Positions 16,981-25,328 of a stretch of DNA of 64,000 nt are shown here, piece by piece. The notes beneath the pieces are model-generated. The model was not told the origin of the DNA, did no database searches, and worked only from the letters and a program-made list of their open reading frames with translations. Every line of letters begins with the position of its first letter. Position 1 is the stretch's first letter. The position numbers and the translations under genes were made by a program. Source of the stretch: Armatimonadota bacterium (GTDB lineage Bacteria; Armatimonadota; Fimbriimonadia; Fimbriimonadales; Fimbriimonadaceae). The stretch lies in assembly GCA_018268375.1 (NCBI GenBank), contig JAFDWS010000001.1:62001-126000 (forward strand). The letters run 5' to 3'.

Positions 16981-18177
16981 ATGGACTTCGCCCCGACACC
17001 CGAAAACGAACAGATCCGTGAAGCTGCTTACAAGTTTGGACAGAACGAGATCGTCCCGGGCCTGAGGGACCGAGACCGGGAGGCCAAGAGCGATCGAACG
17101 ATGCTCGAACAAATGGGTGCTGCCGGGTTCCTTGGCGTCTCTGTTCCTGAGTCGTACAGCGGGCTGGGCGCCGACTATGTCTCCCTTGGAATCGTCTGCG
17201 AAGAGCTTGAGCGGGCGGACACTTCGGCACGGGTCGCGCTGAGCGTCCATAACGGCCTCCACAGCATGACCCTCATGCAATGGGGCACCGAGGAGCAGAA
17301 GGGCCGATGGCTTCCCGACCTGGCGACGGGCAAGCGGATCGGTGCGTTTGGACTGACGGAGCCGAACGCGGGCTCTGATGCAGCGAACCTGAAGACCACC
17401 GCCAAGAAGGACGGCGACTCCTATGTATTGAACGGCCAGAAAGCTTGGATCAGCCTGAGCGACTATGCCGATCAGTTCCTTGTGATCACGAAGCTGGCGG
17501 AGGGCGATCCCGCCAAGCCAAGGTTCGCCGCATTCATCGTCGATCGCACGACCCCAGGCTTTTCCAGCCGACCGATCCACGGAAAGCTTGGTGTTAGGGC
17601 TGGAAACACGGGCGAGATCTTCTTCGACAACATGCGGGTCGAAGCGGATCGAATGCTCGGAGGCGAGGGCGATGGATTCAAGGTCGCAATGAGCGCCCTC
17701 GATCACGGGCGCTACACCGTCGCAGCGGGAGCCGTCGGGATCATTACCGCGTGCTTAGACGCCTGTACTAAGTACGCGAACGAACGCACGGTCGGTGGAG
17801 AACCGATTGGCCGAAAGCAACTTGTGCAACAGATGATCGCGAGCATGGTTCAAGGGCGCGAGATCGGTCGGCTTCTCTACTACAAGGTTGGCTGGATGAA
17901 GAACACCGGACAGCGCCACACCCGCGAGTGCAGCATGGCCAAGTGGGTGAACTGTGCGGCCGCGTTCGACGCGGCCAACAAGGCGGTGGAAGTCCACGGC
18001 GCCTACGGTTTTTGCGACGAGTTCCCGGTGGAACGCTACTTCAGAAACTCAAGAGGGGCGATCATATACGAAGGGACCCACGAAATCCACACCGTCATGC
18101 AGGCTGAGTATGAAATGGGTTACCGTTCCGACAAGCCCCTCAAGCACACCTTGCCGACATGGCCCTTTGACGCATGA
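16981..18177 (+). CDS. Acyl-CoA dehydrogenase
   Basis: This FAD enzyme oxidises acyl-CoA thioesters and passes electrons to ETF. At 398 residues it has the standard length. Features are the N-terminal helical domain (MDFAPTPENEQIREAAYKFG), the flavin-binding GAFGLTEPNAGSDAANLKTT, middle beta domain, and the C-terminal helical domain with the catalytic base glutamate in RGAIIYEGTHEIHTVMQAEY. ATG 16981 is chosen because it opens the first helix. The chain length of the substrate cannot be read from sequence; butyryl-, isovaleryl- or branched-chain-type enzymes are all possible. Its stop overlaps the exonuclease start by ATGA. A 106-base divergent gap separates it from the propeller gene. Confidence 0.93.
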   Translation: MDFAPTPENEQIREAAYKFGQNEIVPGLRDRDREAKSDRTMLEQMGAAGFLGVSVPESYSGLGADYVSLGIVCEELERADTSARVALSVHNGLHSMTLMQWGTEEQKGRWLPDLATGKRIGAFGLTEPNAGSDAANLKTTAKKDGDSYVLNGQKAWISLSDYADQFLVITKLAEGDPAKPRFAAFIVDRTTPGFSSRPIHGKLGVRAGNTGEIFFDNMRVEADRMLGGEGDGFKVAMSALDHGRYTVAAGAVGIITACLDACTKYANERTVGGEPIGRKQLVQQMIASMVQGREIGRLLYYKVGWMKNTGQRHTRECSMAKWVNCAAAFDAANKAVEVHGAYGFCDEFPVERYFRNSRGAIIYEGTHEIHTVMQAEYEMGYRSDKPLKHTLPTWPFDA

Positions 18178-19010
18178 GCGAACGACGTCCCTTGCTCGTC
18201 GTCGACGGCGACAATTTTGCCCACCGCGCCTATCACTCCACACCAAAGACGGTCACTGGGAAGAACGGGGAGCCTATCAATGCGATCGTCGGCTTCGTCA
18301 ACACAATGGTCTTCGCCTTCAACCGCGAGCGGCCAAGGGGCATCTTTGTCGCCTGGGACACGCTCGGCGTCGAAACCTATCGCAACAAGCTTTGGCCGGC
18401 GTACCAGTCGGGGCGTGACTTTGACCCGGAGATCGTAGCCCAGCTCGGCCAGTTGCCCGACCTCTGCCGTGCCTTCAAGTTCGGTGTGGCAAAGCACGCC
18501 GGGTACGAGGCGGACGACCTCATGGCTTCCGCCGCGCACCAGGAGGTGGCGGCAGGCGGCACGTGCCTCCTCATGACCACCGACCGTGACTCTTACCAAT
18601 TGGTTTCGGACTCCGTTACCGTGATCTCGCCTCAGAAGGGCACACCAGAGCCCGCACGGATCACGCCCGAAGCCGTCATGGAGCGGATGGGAGTGCGGCC
18701 CGACCAAGTCCGGGACTTCAAGGCGATCAGCGGAGACAGCTCCGACAAGATCCCCGGCGCGAAAGGCATCGGGCCGGTCGGTGCGGCGGCCTTGATCAAA
18801 GAGCACGGCAATTTGGAAGGTGTGCTCAAGCATTGGGGCACGCACCCCGAAGCCGAGAAGTTGCGAATGTTCTACGAAGTGGTGACCATGCGGCCCGACG
18901 TGACAGTCGATTTGCCGAGCCGCGCTCCCGACTGGGTCTCGGGCGCAGACGCGCTTCGTCAACTTGGGGCGAGCAATCTTGCTGAACGGGTGCTCGAAGC
19001 CACGAGCTAG
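18174..19010 (+). CDS. Free-standing 5'-3' exonuclease (PolA N-domain/FEN family)
   Basis: 278 residues matching the 5' nuclease domain of DNA polymerase I without any polymerase. Metal-binding acidic residues are in LLVVDGDNFAHRAYHS, AGYEADDLMASAAH, LMTTDRDSYQLVSD and the helix-hairpin-helix entry KAISGDSSDKIPGAKGIGPV. It should remove RNA primers or 5' flaps. A full-length polA elsewhere may or may not carry its own nuclease domain. The ATGA overlap with an acyl-CoA dehydrogenase gene couples two functionally unrelated proteins. Confidence 0.9.
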   Translation: MSERRPLLVVDGDNFAHRAYHSTPKTVTGKNGEPINAIVGFVNTMVFAFNRERPRGIFVAWDTLGVETYRNKLWPAYQSGRDFDPEIVAQLGQLPDLCRAFKFGVAKHAGYEADDLMASAAHQEVAAGGTCLLMTTDRDSYQLVSDSVTVISPQKGTPEPARITPEAVMERMGVRPDQVRDFKAISGDSSDKIPGAKGIGPVGAAALIKEHGNLEGVLKHWGTHPEAEKLRMFYEVVTMRPDVTVDLPSRAPDWVSGADALRQLGASNLAERVLEATS

Positions 19011-19052
19011 GCCCCAGGTGGCGGTGCCGGCTTTCAAGTCGTCTTAGACTCT

Positions 19053-19517
19053 ATGAAGTTCGCCATCGTCGCCACCCTGGCCATGCTGACCGTTGGTGCC
19101 CACGGCGCTCCCCAGCACAAAGCGAAGGAGACCCTTAGGGAGCTTTCGCTCGAGCGGACACCTTGCTTCGGGGCGTGTCCGGTTTACAAAGTGACGATCC
19201 GTTCGGACGGGTCAGTCACATACACGGGAACGCGCTTTGTCGAGCGGATCGGGACGTACAAAGCGACGATGTCCAGCTATCACCTTCAGAAGCTCGTGAA
19301 AATCCTTGATCGGGCCAAGTTCTGGTCGATGAAGCGACGCTATGAAGTCCACGCAACCGACATGCCGACGTACATCGTGCACGTTGCGACGAACCGTCGT
19401 TCCAAAACGGTCGAGGAGTACGGGGCGAGCGGACCGGAGAGTCTCTGGGAGATTCAGACCCTCATTGACGGGTTGCTCCAGTCGGCGCGAGGTTGGGTAC
19501 CCGTTGACGCCAAATAG
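19053..19517 (+). CDS. Secreted DUF6438-type protein
   Basis: 154 residues with signal peptide MKFAIVATLAMLTVGAHGA. The mature start has the DUF6438 hallmark, RTPCFGACPVYKVTIRSDG followed by VTYTG, in which two cysteines are spaced CFGxCP. The domain is small and of unknown function, and it is frequent in Bacteroidota and other diderms. It stands alone between the exonuclease and a terminator. Confidence 0.82.
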   Translation: MKFAIVATLAMLTVGAHGAPQHKAKETLRELSLERTPCFGACPVYKVTIRSDGSVTYTGTRFVERIGTYKATMSSYHLQKLVKILDRAKFWSMKRRYEVHATDMPTYIVHVATNRRSKTVEEYGASGPESLWEIQTLIDGLLQSARGWVPVDAK

Positions 19518-19549
19518 GCGCCCCTTGGCCGTGTCACGACCAGGGGCGC
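19518..19549. terminator. Bidirectional terminator hairpin
   Basis: GCGCCCCTTGGCCGTG at 19518 pairs with CACGACCAGGGGCGC ending at 19549 (one bulged base) directly after the DUF6438 stop. It separates two convergent genes. There is no strong T-tract on the plus strand. Confidence 0.6.
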
Positions 19550-19561
19550 GGTCTCTGGAGG

Positions 19562-20653
19562 TCAGACTCCTTTTGAAACGTCTTCGAGGATGCGTTGCAG
19601 GTCGACCTTGCGCTCTTCGTCCTTGGCGTCCGAGATGAGTCGCTTGAGCGCGAGGACGTGCGCCTCTTGGAGAGCTTTGCCCGCTTCCGTCTTGACGTCT
19701 GGCTGTACGCCGGCACCCTCCCAGTTCGTCTTCGTGTAGGGGTTCTCCGCACGCCCGACCGGGATGAAACAGGAGAAATGGTCGCTGAGCCGCACGGTGC
19801 TACCGGGGTTAGCTCCGCCCCATGTGGACTCGCCGACGATCGGCCCTCTGTGCAGGCATTGGAAGTCGTAGGCACATTCCTCAGCGCCCGATCCTGTCCT
19901 CTTCGAGGTGAGCACGAAGAGTGGAACGTCAGTGAAGCGAGGTCCGTCGAGCTTCTTCAGCGTCCAGAACTCTTGCTTTTCGACCTTTTGACCGTTCCGG
20001 AAGTAGATGTTGTTGAGGTGGACAGGCTTTTCGGAAAAGAAATAGCTACAGAAGAGTTGGACGCCCCGAGGGTCGCCGCCGCCATTCCCACGAAGGTCAA
20101 CGATCATGGCGTCGCAGTTCGCCAGGAACTTGACGGCGGCTGAAAGGGGCCGCGCCATCTCCTCTGGTGTCCAGAACCCGTTGAAACGGATATAACCAAC
20201 GTTTCCTTGGAGGCGCTCAACCTTCTCGAAGCCCGAGTTCACAAACTTCGTTTCCCGCTCGTACCGGGCGATCTCGGCCTTTGATGGCTCTCCCGCCCTT
20301 TCGCGGACGGGCAACTTCGCTGGTGAGTACCGGAACCGGAGGTGGGCGTCTGTGACCTGCGCTCTCAGAATCTCGTTCACCCGCTTCGCAAAATCGGCGG
20401 GGTCAGTCAAGGAGCCGTACTCGGGAGTTGCCTGCCAGGCCCGCAAAGCAGCCTCGATCTTCTTCGCGGTGTCAGGGTCGACATAGGTTTCGTTCATGTT
20501 GGTGACCAGCGAGTCGAGAGTCGTCGACTTCGCCCCGCTATCCAGCACAAACGGAGCCTCGTTGGCCACGACCCTTTCTTGAACGGCCGGAGCCGAAGGG
20601 TGAAGAGTCAGCCCTGCCAACGCAAGGCTAAATGCAAGTGTCAGTGTGTTCAT
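19562..20653 (-). CDS. S41-family peptidase (IRBP/tricorn-core type)
   Basis: 363 residues with a signal peptide (MNTLTLAFSLALAGLTLHPS). After an N-terminal helical domain (about 40-115), the S41 core shows VGYIRFNGFWTPEE, AMIVDLRGNGGGDPRGVQLF, the serine nucleophile region VLTSKRTGSGAEECAYDFQ, and VGESTWGGANPG, ending in a characteristic GVQPDVKT. No PDZ domain is visible, as in the IRBP-like group of tail-specific proteases. The start overlaps the upstream TetR stop by ATGA, so the two are made together. Confidence 0.88.
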   Translation of the reverse strand: MNTLTLAFSLALAGLTLHPSAPAVQERVVANEAPFVLDSGAKSTTLDSLVTNMNETYVDPDTAKKIEAALRAWQATPEYGSLTDPADFAKRVNEILRAQVTDAHLRFRYSPAKLPVRERAGEPSKAEIARYERETKFVNSGFEKVERLQGNVGYIRFNGFWTPEEMARPLSAAVKFLANCDAMIVDLRGNGGGDPRGVQLFCSYFFSEKPVHLNNIYFRNGQKVEKQEFWTLKKLDGPRFTDVPLFVLTSKRTGSGAEECAYDFQCLHRGPIVGESTWGGANPGSTVRLSDHFSCFIPVGRAENPYTKTNWEGAGVQPDVKTEAGKALQEAHVLALKRLISDAKDEERKVDLQRILEDVSKGV

Positions 20654-21255
20654 GGTTTGTTCCCTGTTGCGAAGGCACCGTCGATCAGTACATCGATCAT
20701 TGAGGCCAGCCTCTGCGATATGAGGGCCGGTGACCCGAGCTCCTTCACGGTGAGGCTGTAAGGAAGAAAAGCGTTGGTCGCGAGAAGCAGGCTCCCGGCG
20801 ACCTGGGTGGCCTTGGCCGGATCCACTCCACCATCGCGCAGAACGCTGGCGATGAGGTTGCGCTCGCGGTCAAAGTACTGGGCCCGACGGGCCATGTAGG
20901 CGGGCCGGACGAGTTCAAAAAGCTCGTCTAAGCTGTGGGCGTACGCCTCGACTTGCTCCACTCTGCCCATGACCCGTCGCGTCAAGCAGTCTCGAAGTCG
21001 CTCCTCTGCTGGTTTGCTGCTTGAGGAGATTTGCTCCAGCTCCCTTTCAACGTTCTCGACAACCCTGCCGATCGAACTCAATCCGACGTCTTCCTTGCTC
21101 CGGAAGTACATGTAGATCGTCCGTTTGCTGACACCGGCCTCTCGGGCCACGTCCTCCATGGACATTTTCCGGAAGCCGTATCGAGCCATCAAGACGTCGA
21201 CCGCATCAAGGATCGTCTCCTTCGTTGAACCTCTCAAGCTGCTGGAGGCGGCCAT
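20650..21255 (-). CDS. TetR/AcrR-family transcriptional regulator
   Basis: 201 residues. The N-terminal helix-turn-helix is typical: TKETILDAVDVLMARYGFRK then MSMEDVAREAGVSKRTIYMY and FRSKEDV. The rest is a helical ligand/dimerisation domain that I cannot assign to a ligand class. It is ATGA-coupled to the S41 protease gene. A 24-base inverted repeat 19 bases upstream of its start is a plausible autoregulatory operator (see separate entry). Confidence 0.92.
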   Translation of the reverse strand: MAASSSLRGSTKETILDAVDVLMARYGFRKMSMEDVAREAGVSKRTIYMYFRSKEDVGLSSIGRVVENVERELEQISSSSKPAEERLRDCLTRRVMGRVEQVEAYAHSLDELFELVRPAYMARRAQYFDRERNLIASVLRDGGVDPAKATQVAGSLLLATNAFLPYSLTVKELGSPALISQRLASMIDVLIDGAFATGNKP

Positions 21256-21273
21256 ACAACATGTTTACACGAT

Positions 21274-21297
21274 TGCACGCTTTTGGAGTTTCGTGCA
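21274..21297. promoter_or_regulatory. Candidate TetR operator
   Basis: A perfect 6-bp inverted repeat, TGCACG at 21274-21279 and CGTGCA at 21292-21297, has a 12-base spacer just upstream of the tetR start. The size suits a TetR dimer. The rest of the 21256-21430 gap holds no gene; a TATACT -10-like hexamer lies near 21377 ahead of the PEP-CTERM gene. Confidence 0.5.
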
Positions 21298-21430
21298 GTA
21301 GGTCCTTATGCCGGTTTCCTGTGCCGTTGCTAAGGAATTCAGCAATTTTGCGGGGGCAGTTCAAGTTGCGAACCGATATACTGCGACTAATGGCCCGGAT
21401 TGTGCTGGGCTGTTATCGAGAGGTACGACT

Positions 21431-22024
21431 ATGAATTCATTCATGAGGATCGCCGTCGGGCTGGCTGTCGTGGCCGCTTCGGCACCTGTCTTTGCTCAGC
21501 TCAGCGAAACGTTCCCGGATCCGCTCGGCACGTGGCGCACGCGCTGGCTCGCTCAAAACTCCAATCTGCAGAACTACTACGTGGTCGCCGGCAACGGCGG
21601 CAACGAGGACGACCGTGGTAACAACCCGATCGGCCTGTGGATGAGCGACGGCGTCAACGGCAACGGTGGCCCGACCGCTGACATCATCTTTAACGATGCG
21701 TTCGCTTCCACGCTGCGCCATCTCGACTTCGGCGTCGAGTGCTTCGTTCAGACCCGGATCACCATGTTCGACGTGAACGGTGCCCAGATCTCCACGTTCG
21801 TCTACTCAGGTGGCGATTTTGGCTTCGGTCACGAGGACATCGTCTCCGGTGACAGCACCGTCGGCATCAAGCACGTCCTGTTCGACTCTACGGAATTCGG
21901 TGGCAGTCAGGTCGAGGGCAACACCTCGGTCGACACGTTCCACGCTCGCGTGGTGCCCGAGCCTGCGACGATGATCGCGCTTGGCGCCGGTCTCGTTGCT
22001 CTGGCCCGACGCCGACGCAAGTAA
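21431..22024 (+). CDS. PEP-CTERM sorting-signal protein
   Basis: 197 residues. ATG 21431 has GAGAGG 7 bases upstream and opens a signal peptide (MNSFMRIAVGLAVVAASAPV). The mature domain is beta-rich and Gly/Asn-rich (GNGGNEDDRGNN, FVYSGGDFGFGHE). The C-terminus is a complete PEP-CTERM tripartite signal: VPEPATMIALGAGLVALARR, then arginines and lysine. Such proteins are handled by an exosortase and often end up in extracellular matrix or on the surface. No exosortase gene is in the window. The gene is monocistronic: a terminator follows. Confidence 0.88.
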   Translation: MNSFMRIAVGLAVVAASAPVFAQLSETFPDPLGTWRTRWLAQNSNLQNYYVVAGNGGNEDDRGNNPIGLWMSDGVNGNGGPTADIIFNDAFASTLRHLDFGVECFVQTRITMFDVNGAQISTFVYSGGDFGFGHEDIVSGDSTVGIKHVLFDSTEFGGSQVEGNTSVDTFHARVVPEPATMIALGAGLVALARRRRK

Positions 22025-22050
22025 GCGTTCGACACGACCATAAAGAACTG

Positions 22051-22078
22051 AAAGGCTGTGCCATTTGGCACGGCCTTT
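22051..22078 (+). terminator. Intrinsic terminator after PEP-CTERM gene
   Basis: AAAGGCTGTGCCA, a TT loop and TGGCACGGCCTTT form a long near-perfect stem followed by CTTCTTTG. It lies 27 bases past the stop codon and ahead of pgk. Confidence 0.8.
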
Positions 22079-22132
22079 CTTCTTTGTATTTCTGCCCTTC
22101 TGAGAGTTGGCCAATCGGTAGAATGCGCGGCC

Positions 22133-23311
22133 ATGGCCCTCAACAAGAAGACAGTTCGCGACATTGACGTCTATGGCGAGCGCGTCCTCGTGAGGTGCGA
22201 TTTCAACGTTCCCCTGCAGGACGGCCAGATCACCGACGACCGCCGAATCACGGAGGCCCTCCAAACGATCCGGTTCCTAAAAGAGAACGGAGCATGTGTC
22301 GTCCTTTGTAGCCACTTGGGGCGCCCTAAGGGCGGCCACGACCCCCAGTTCTCTTTGGAGCCCGTGGCCGTCCGGCTGAGCGAGCTGCTCTTCAAGGACG
22401 TCCCTTTGCTGCCCGATTGTGTGGGCCCTGTCGTCGAACGCGAGGTGGAGCTCATGCGCTCCGGTGAAATCATTCTGCTCGAGAACGTACGGTTTCATCC
22501 CGAGGAAGAGCAGAATGATCCCGAATTTGCCGCCGAACTCGCCAAAGGCAAGGACATTTTTGTCAACGATGCCTTTGGAACCGCCCACCGCGCTCACGCA
22601 TCAACGGAAGGGGTCGCTCACCTGCTACCAGCAGTGGCAGGCTTCCTGATCGAAAAAGAGATCCAGTATCTTGGTGCTGCCGTCGACAACCCAAAGCGGC
22701 CCTTCGTCGCGATCCTTGGAGGCGCGAAAGTGGCTGACAAGATCAAAGTCATCGAGCACCTGCTGCCCAAGGTCGACAAGCTCTTGATCGGTGGTGGAAT
22801 GGCCTTCACGTTCCTGAAGTCCCAAGGGCACGAGATCGGCAAGTCCCTTTTGGACGAGGGCAGCCTTGACTTCTGTCGGAAAGTCCTCGCCGAAAACCCT
22901 GACAAGCTCTTGGTGCCGACCGATGTCGTGGTCGCACCCGACTTCTCCGAAACCGGCCCCGTCTCGATCGTGGACGTCTCAGACATTCCCTCCGATCACA
23001 TGGGGCTTGATATCGGCCCTGAAACCTCAGCCGTCTATCGGGAGGTCGTCCGGACAGCCGGTACCGACGTGTGGAACGGGCCGATGGGAGTCTTTGAGAT
23101 GGAGTCCTTTGCGGCAGGGACGCGAGCTCTTGCAGAAGCGATGGCCGATTGTCCGGGAATCACGATCGTCGGCGGTGGCGATAGCGCGGCGGCGATCGAC
23201 AAGTTTGGCTTTGCCGAGAAGGTCACGCACGTCAGCACGGGCGGCGGTGCCTCCCTCGAGTTCCTTGAGGGCATCGAACTCCCAGGAATTGCGGCCCTTA
23301 TGGACCGTTAA
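22133..23311 (+). CDS. pgk: Phosphoglycerate kinase
   Basis: 392 residues, the full bacterial length. PGK transfers phosphate from 1,3-bisphosphoglycerate to ADP in glycolysis. Conserved segments are [64 protein letters not shown], the hinge and nucleotide site [19 protein letters not shown] and [13 protein letters not shown], then [18 protein letters not shown] 22133 aligns with the family start ([15 protein letters not shown]). It stands without gap or tpiA as neighbours here. Its stop overlaps the convergent EVE gene by 4 bases. Confidence 0.98.
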   Translation: MALNKKTVRDIDVYGERVLVRCDFNVPLQDGQITDDRRITEALQTIRFLKENGACVVLCSHLGRPKGGHDPQFSLEPVAVRLSELLFKDVPLLPDCVGPVVEREVELMRSGEIILLENVRFHPEEEQNDPEFAAELAKGKDIFVNDAFGTAHRAHASTEGVAHLLPAVAGFLIEKEIQYLGAAVDNPKRPFVAILGGAKVADKIKVIEHLLPKVDKLLIGGGMAFTFLKSQGHEIGKSLLDEGSLDFCRKVLAENPDKLLVPTDVVVAPDFSETGPVSIVDVSDIPSDHMGLDIGPETSAVYREVVRTAGTDVWNGPMGVFEMESFAAGTRALAEAMADCPGITIVGGGDSAAAIDKFGFAEKVTHVSTGGGASLEFLEGIELPGIAALMDR

Positions 23312-23772
23312 CGACGCTTCGCTAAGCTCAGGATCACTTTCCACTCGTCCGCAGTTACGGGCATGACGCTCAGGCGCTGACCGCGCCGATTGACGAGCGC
23401 GTTTTCAAGGCCCGGGGTCACTCGAAGGACGGAGAGAGGAACGACGTCTTCGAACTTCTCCAAGAACGTGACGTCTCTTGTCACCCACCTGGGGGCCTCC
23501 GGGCGGCTCTTGGGATCGAAGTATTGGCTCTTAGGGTCGAACTGCGTCGGATCAGGGTAGGCGTCGCCGACAACTTCCATGATGCCGGCTACGCCGGGCA
23601 CTGGACAACTTGAGTTGTAGAAAAAAGCGAGGTCGCCCGGTTGCATCTTGTCCTTAAAGAAGTTGCGGACTGTCCAGTTGCGACAGCCCTCCCAAACGTC
23701 CGGACCGCCCTTCGCCGCTAGGTCGTCGATGGAATAACAGTCCGGCTCGCTCTTCATCAGCCAATAGCCCAT
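23308..23772 (-). CDS. EVE domain protein
   Basis: 154 residues forming a single EVE (PUA-like) domain: MGYWLMKSEPDCYSIDDLA, WEGCRNWTVRNFFKDKMQPG, DLAFFYNSSCPVPGVAGIME and PRWVTRDVTFLEKF. EVE domains bind modified bases in nucleic acids in characterised cases (for example human THYN1 and nucleases with EVE modules). The stand-alone bacterial protein's role is not established. No restriction or modification gene is adjacent. Confidence 0.9.
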   Translation of the reverse strand: MGYWLMKSEPDCYSIDDLAAKGGPDVWEGCRNWTVRNFFKDKMQPGDLAFFYNSSCPVPGVAGIMEVVGDAYPDPTQFDPKSQYFDPKSRPEAPRWVTRDVTFLEKFEDVVPLSVLRVTPGLENALVNRRGQRLSVMPVTADEWKVILSLAKRR

Positions 23773-23797
23773 GGGCTCATTTTGGCACTCGCGCCAT

Positions 23798-23995
23798 TTA
23801 GCCGCAGAGCTTTTTGTCTGCTTCCTCGGAGGACTCTGAATCTCTTGTACTGTCGAGGGATCGAGCCCAGTTTTCTATCGCTTCGGAGAGGGAAGCCACG
23901 TGCAGGCGCATGAATTCTGGGCTTGGTGTGTCCGAGGTGGTGTAATGGTCAACGAGAAGGCGTAGCTCTGACAAAATCAGACGATTGTTCATCAT
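23798..23995 (-). CDS. Small hypothetical protein
   Basis: 65 residues starting MMNNRLILSELRLLVDHYTT. AGGA lies 4 bases ahead of ATG 23995 and 7 ahead of ATG 23992, so the second start may be the one used. The sequence looks helical and acidic towards the end (ESSEEADKKLCG), without a signal or transmembrane segment. No family is recognised. A TATTAT-containing A+T-rich region lies about 65 bases upstream. Confidence 0.5.
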   Translation of the reverse strand: MMNNRLILSELRLLVDHYTTSDTPSPEFMRLHVASLSEAIENWARSLDSTRDSESSEEADKKLCG

Positions 23996-24024
23996 AGGTT
24001 CCTGAAGACTGCTGTGAAAACACG

Positions 24025-24090
24025 GCGGGGGCATGTGCCCCGCTCCAATGTAAGACTCAATAATACGTATTCTTGGTCTTAATTTTCAGG
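24025..24090 (-). promoter_or_regulatory. A+T-rich promoter region with hairpin
   Basis: On the minus strand a TATTAT hexamer (24060-24065) sits in A+T-rich DNA between DUF4097 and the small gene. Downstream a GCGGGGGCA/TGCCCCGC hairpin (24025-24043) would lie in the leader, or act as a terminator for the DUF2089-DUF4097 transcript. The -35 is poor. Confidence 0.3.
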
Positions 24091-24116
24091 GTTATCGACA
24101 AGAACGGCCGATTTGT

Positions 24117-25322
24117 CTAACTTTCGACGCTGCTGTATGGGCCTAAACTCACACTTCCGGTGACCACGCTGACGTCAAGGGTCCCGTTGCCCTTGCCCAG
24201 TCTGCCCGTCACCTTCTGGCCCTCACGGGCTTCGTCCTTCAGTTCCAAATTGCAAGAGACGGTACCGCGCAGAGTCGAGAGGCTGACGCGGCAATCATTG
24301 CCGTCCGCCAACGTCATCTTCACGTCTCCTGAGACCGCTGTCACGTTGACTGACCCCTTGATTCCTTCTGCGAGTTCGATAGCCACGTCACCCGAGGCGG
24401 CCTCGATCGAGAGAGTCTTCGGAGCAGACTCCATAACCTTGACGTCGCCGCTCGAGGTCTTGATCTCTAAGACACCGGACACGTCCCGCAAGCTGATGTC
24501 ACCGGACTTTGTTTCGACATTGAGGATGCTGGTGTCGGCGTTCTCAACTTTGACATTGCCCGATCGCTGGGCGACCGTCACTGACCCCTTTGCTTCGTGG
24601 ATCTCGACGTCTCCGGAACTCCCGTCGATCTTGACCGATGCCGACGTTCCCTTTACGGTGACGTCGCCCGAGGCGACCTTGATCTCAACGGGCACGCCGC
24701 TAGGGACGTTGATGGTCAGATCTGTGTCGATGTTGGCGCCCTCAGGTTGACGGAAGACCACCTGATGGTCGCTTTCCTCCAGCATCGGCGTATAGATGTC
24801 GGCAAGCCGTTTGGCTTCGTTCTCGTCGTATGAGCGGAATGTCGCATCAACGACGAACAGCCCGGTCTCGGCCCCTCCGTTGATGACGACGTCTCCCGAT
24901 TTAAGCTCGAGGCGCAGCACTTTACCGGTGGGAACGTCTAGCGGCAGTTCGACATGCTTGGTCTGGGCGCTTCCAAAGAAGACGGAGAAGCCGCCCCCTT
25001 TCTTAGCGTCGTCGGCGGCCTGCTTGATGGCGTCCACGCCTTTGTGCACGCCCTGTCGGACCTGCTTGGCGATGTCGTCCCAGTTCACGTTCTTGGCGAC
25101 GTCCTTGCCGATCTTCTCGATCGATCCGATGAACTTACTGATCGGGTCTTCGCCCTTCGCCGTAGCCGTTTGTTGCTCGCCTCCCACGCCTGCCCCCACC
25201 TTCTCTTCTTCGGGGGTTTCCACAGGGGCGTCGTTGAACGCTTCGATGAGTTCGGCGGCGTCGTCCGGCGACAGCTTGCCCTCCTGGACAAGCTTCATGA
25301 TTCGTTTGACCTCTTCCTTCAT
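24117..25322 (-). CDS. DUF4097-family beta-repeat protein with SHOCT-like N-terminus
   Basis: 401 residues. Residues 1-30 (MKEEVKRIMKLVQEGKLSPD then DAAELIEAF) form a small helical hairpin of the SHOCT-like type. A charged linker (about 30-120) precedes a repetitive beta region in which SGD[VI] recurs roughly every 18-22 residues at least seven times: SGDVVINGG, SGDVTVKG, SGDVEIHE, SGDISLRD, SGDVKVME, SGDVAIEL, SGDVKMTL. This is the DUF4097 solenoid, as in B. subtilis YvlB. There is no signal peptide, so it is probably cytoplasmic or membrane-associated. It follows a DUF2089 regulator by 6 bases, the standard pairing for this family, linked in some Firmicutes to envelope stress. Confidence 0.9.
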   Translation of the reverse strand: MKEEVKRIMKLVQEGKLSPDDAAELIEAFNDAPVETPEEEKVGAGVGGEQQTATAKGEDPISKFIGSIEKIGKDVAKNVNWDDIAKQVRQGVHKGVDAIKQAADDAKKGGGFSVFFGSAQTKHVELPLDVPTGKVLRLELKSGDVVINGGAETGLFVVDATFRSYDENEAKRLADIYTPMLEESDHQVVFRQPEGANIDTDLTINVPSGVPVEIKVASGDVTVKGTSASVKIDGSSGDVEIHEAKGSVTVAQRSGNVKVENADTSILNVETKSGDISLRDVSGVLEIKTSSGDVKVMESAPKTLSIEAASGDVAIELAEGIKGSVNVTAVSGDVKMTLADGNDCRVSLSTLRGTVSCNLELKDEAREGQKVTGRLGKGNGTLDVSVVTGSVSLGPYSSVES

Positions 25323-25328
25323 TTCTCT

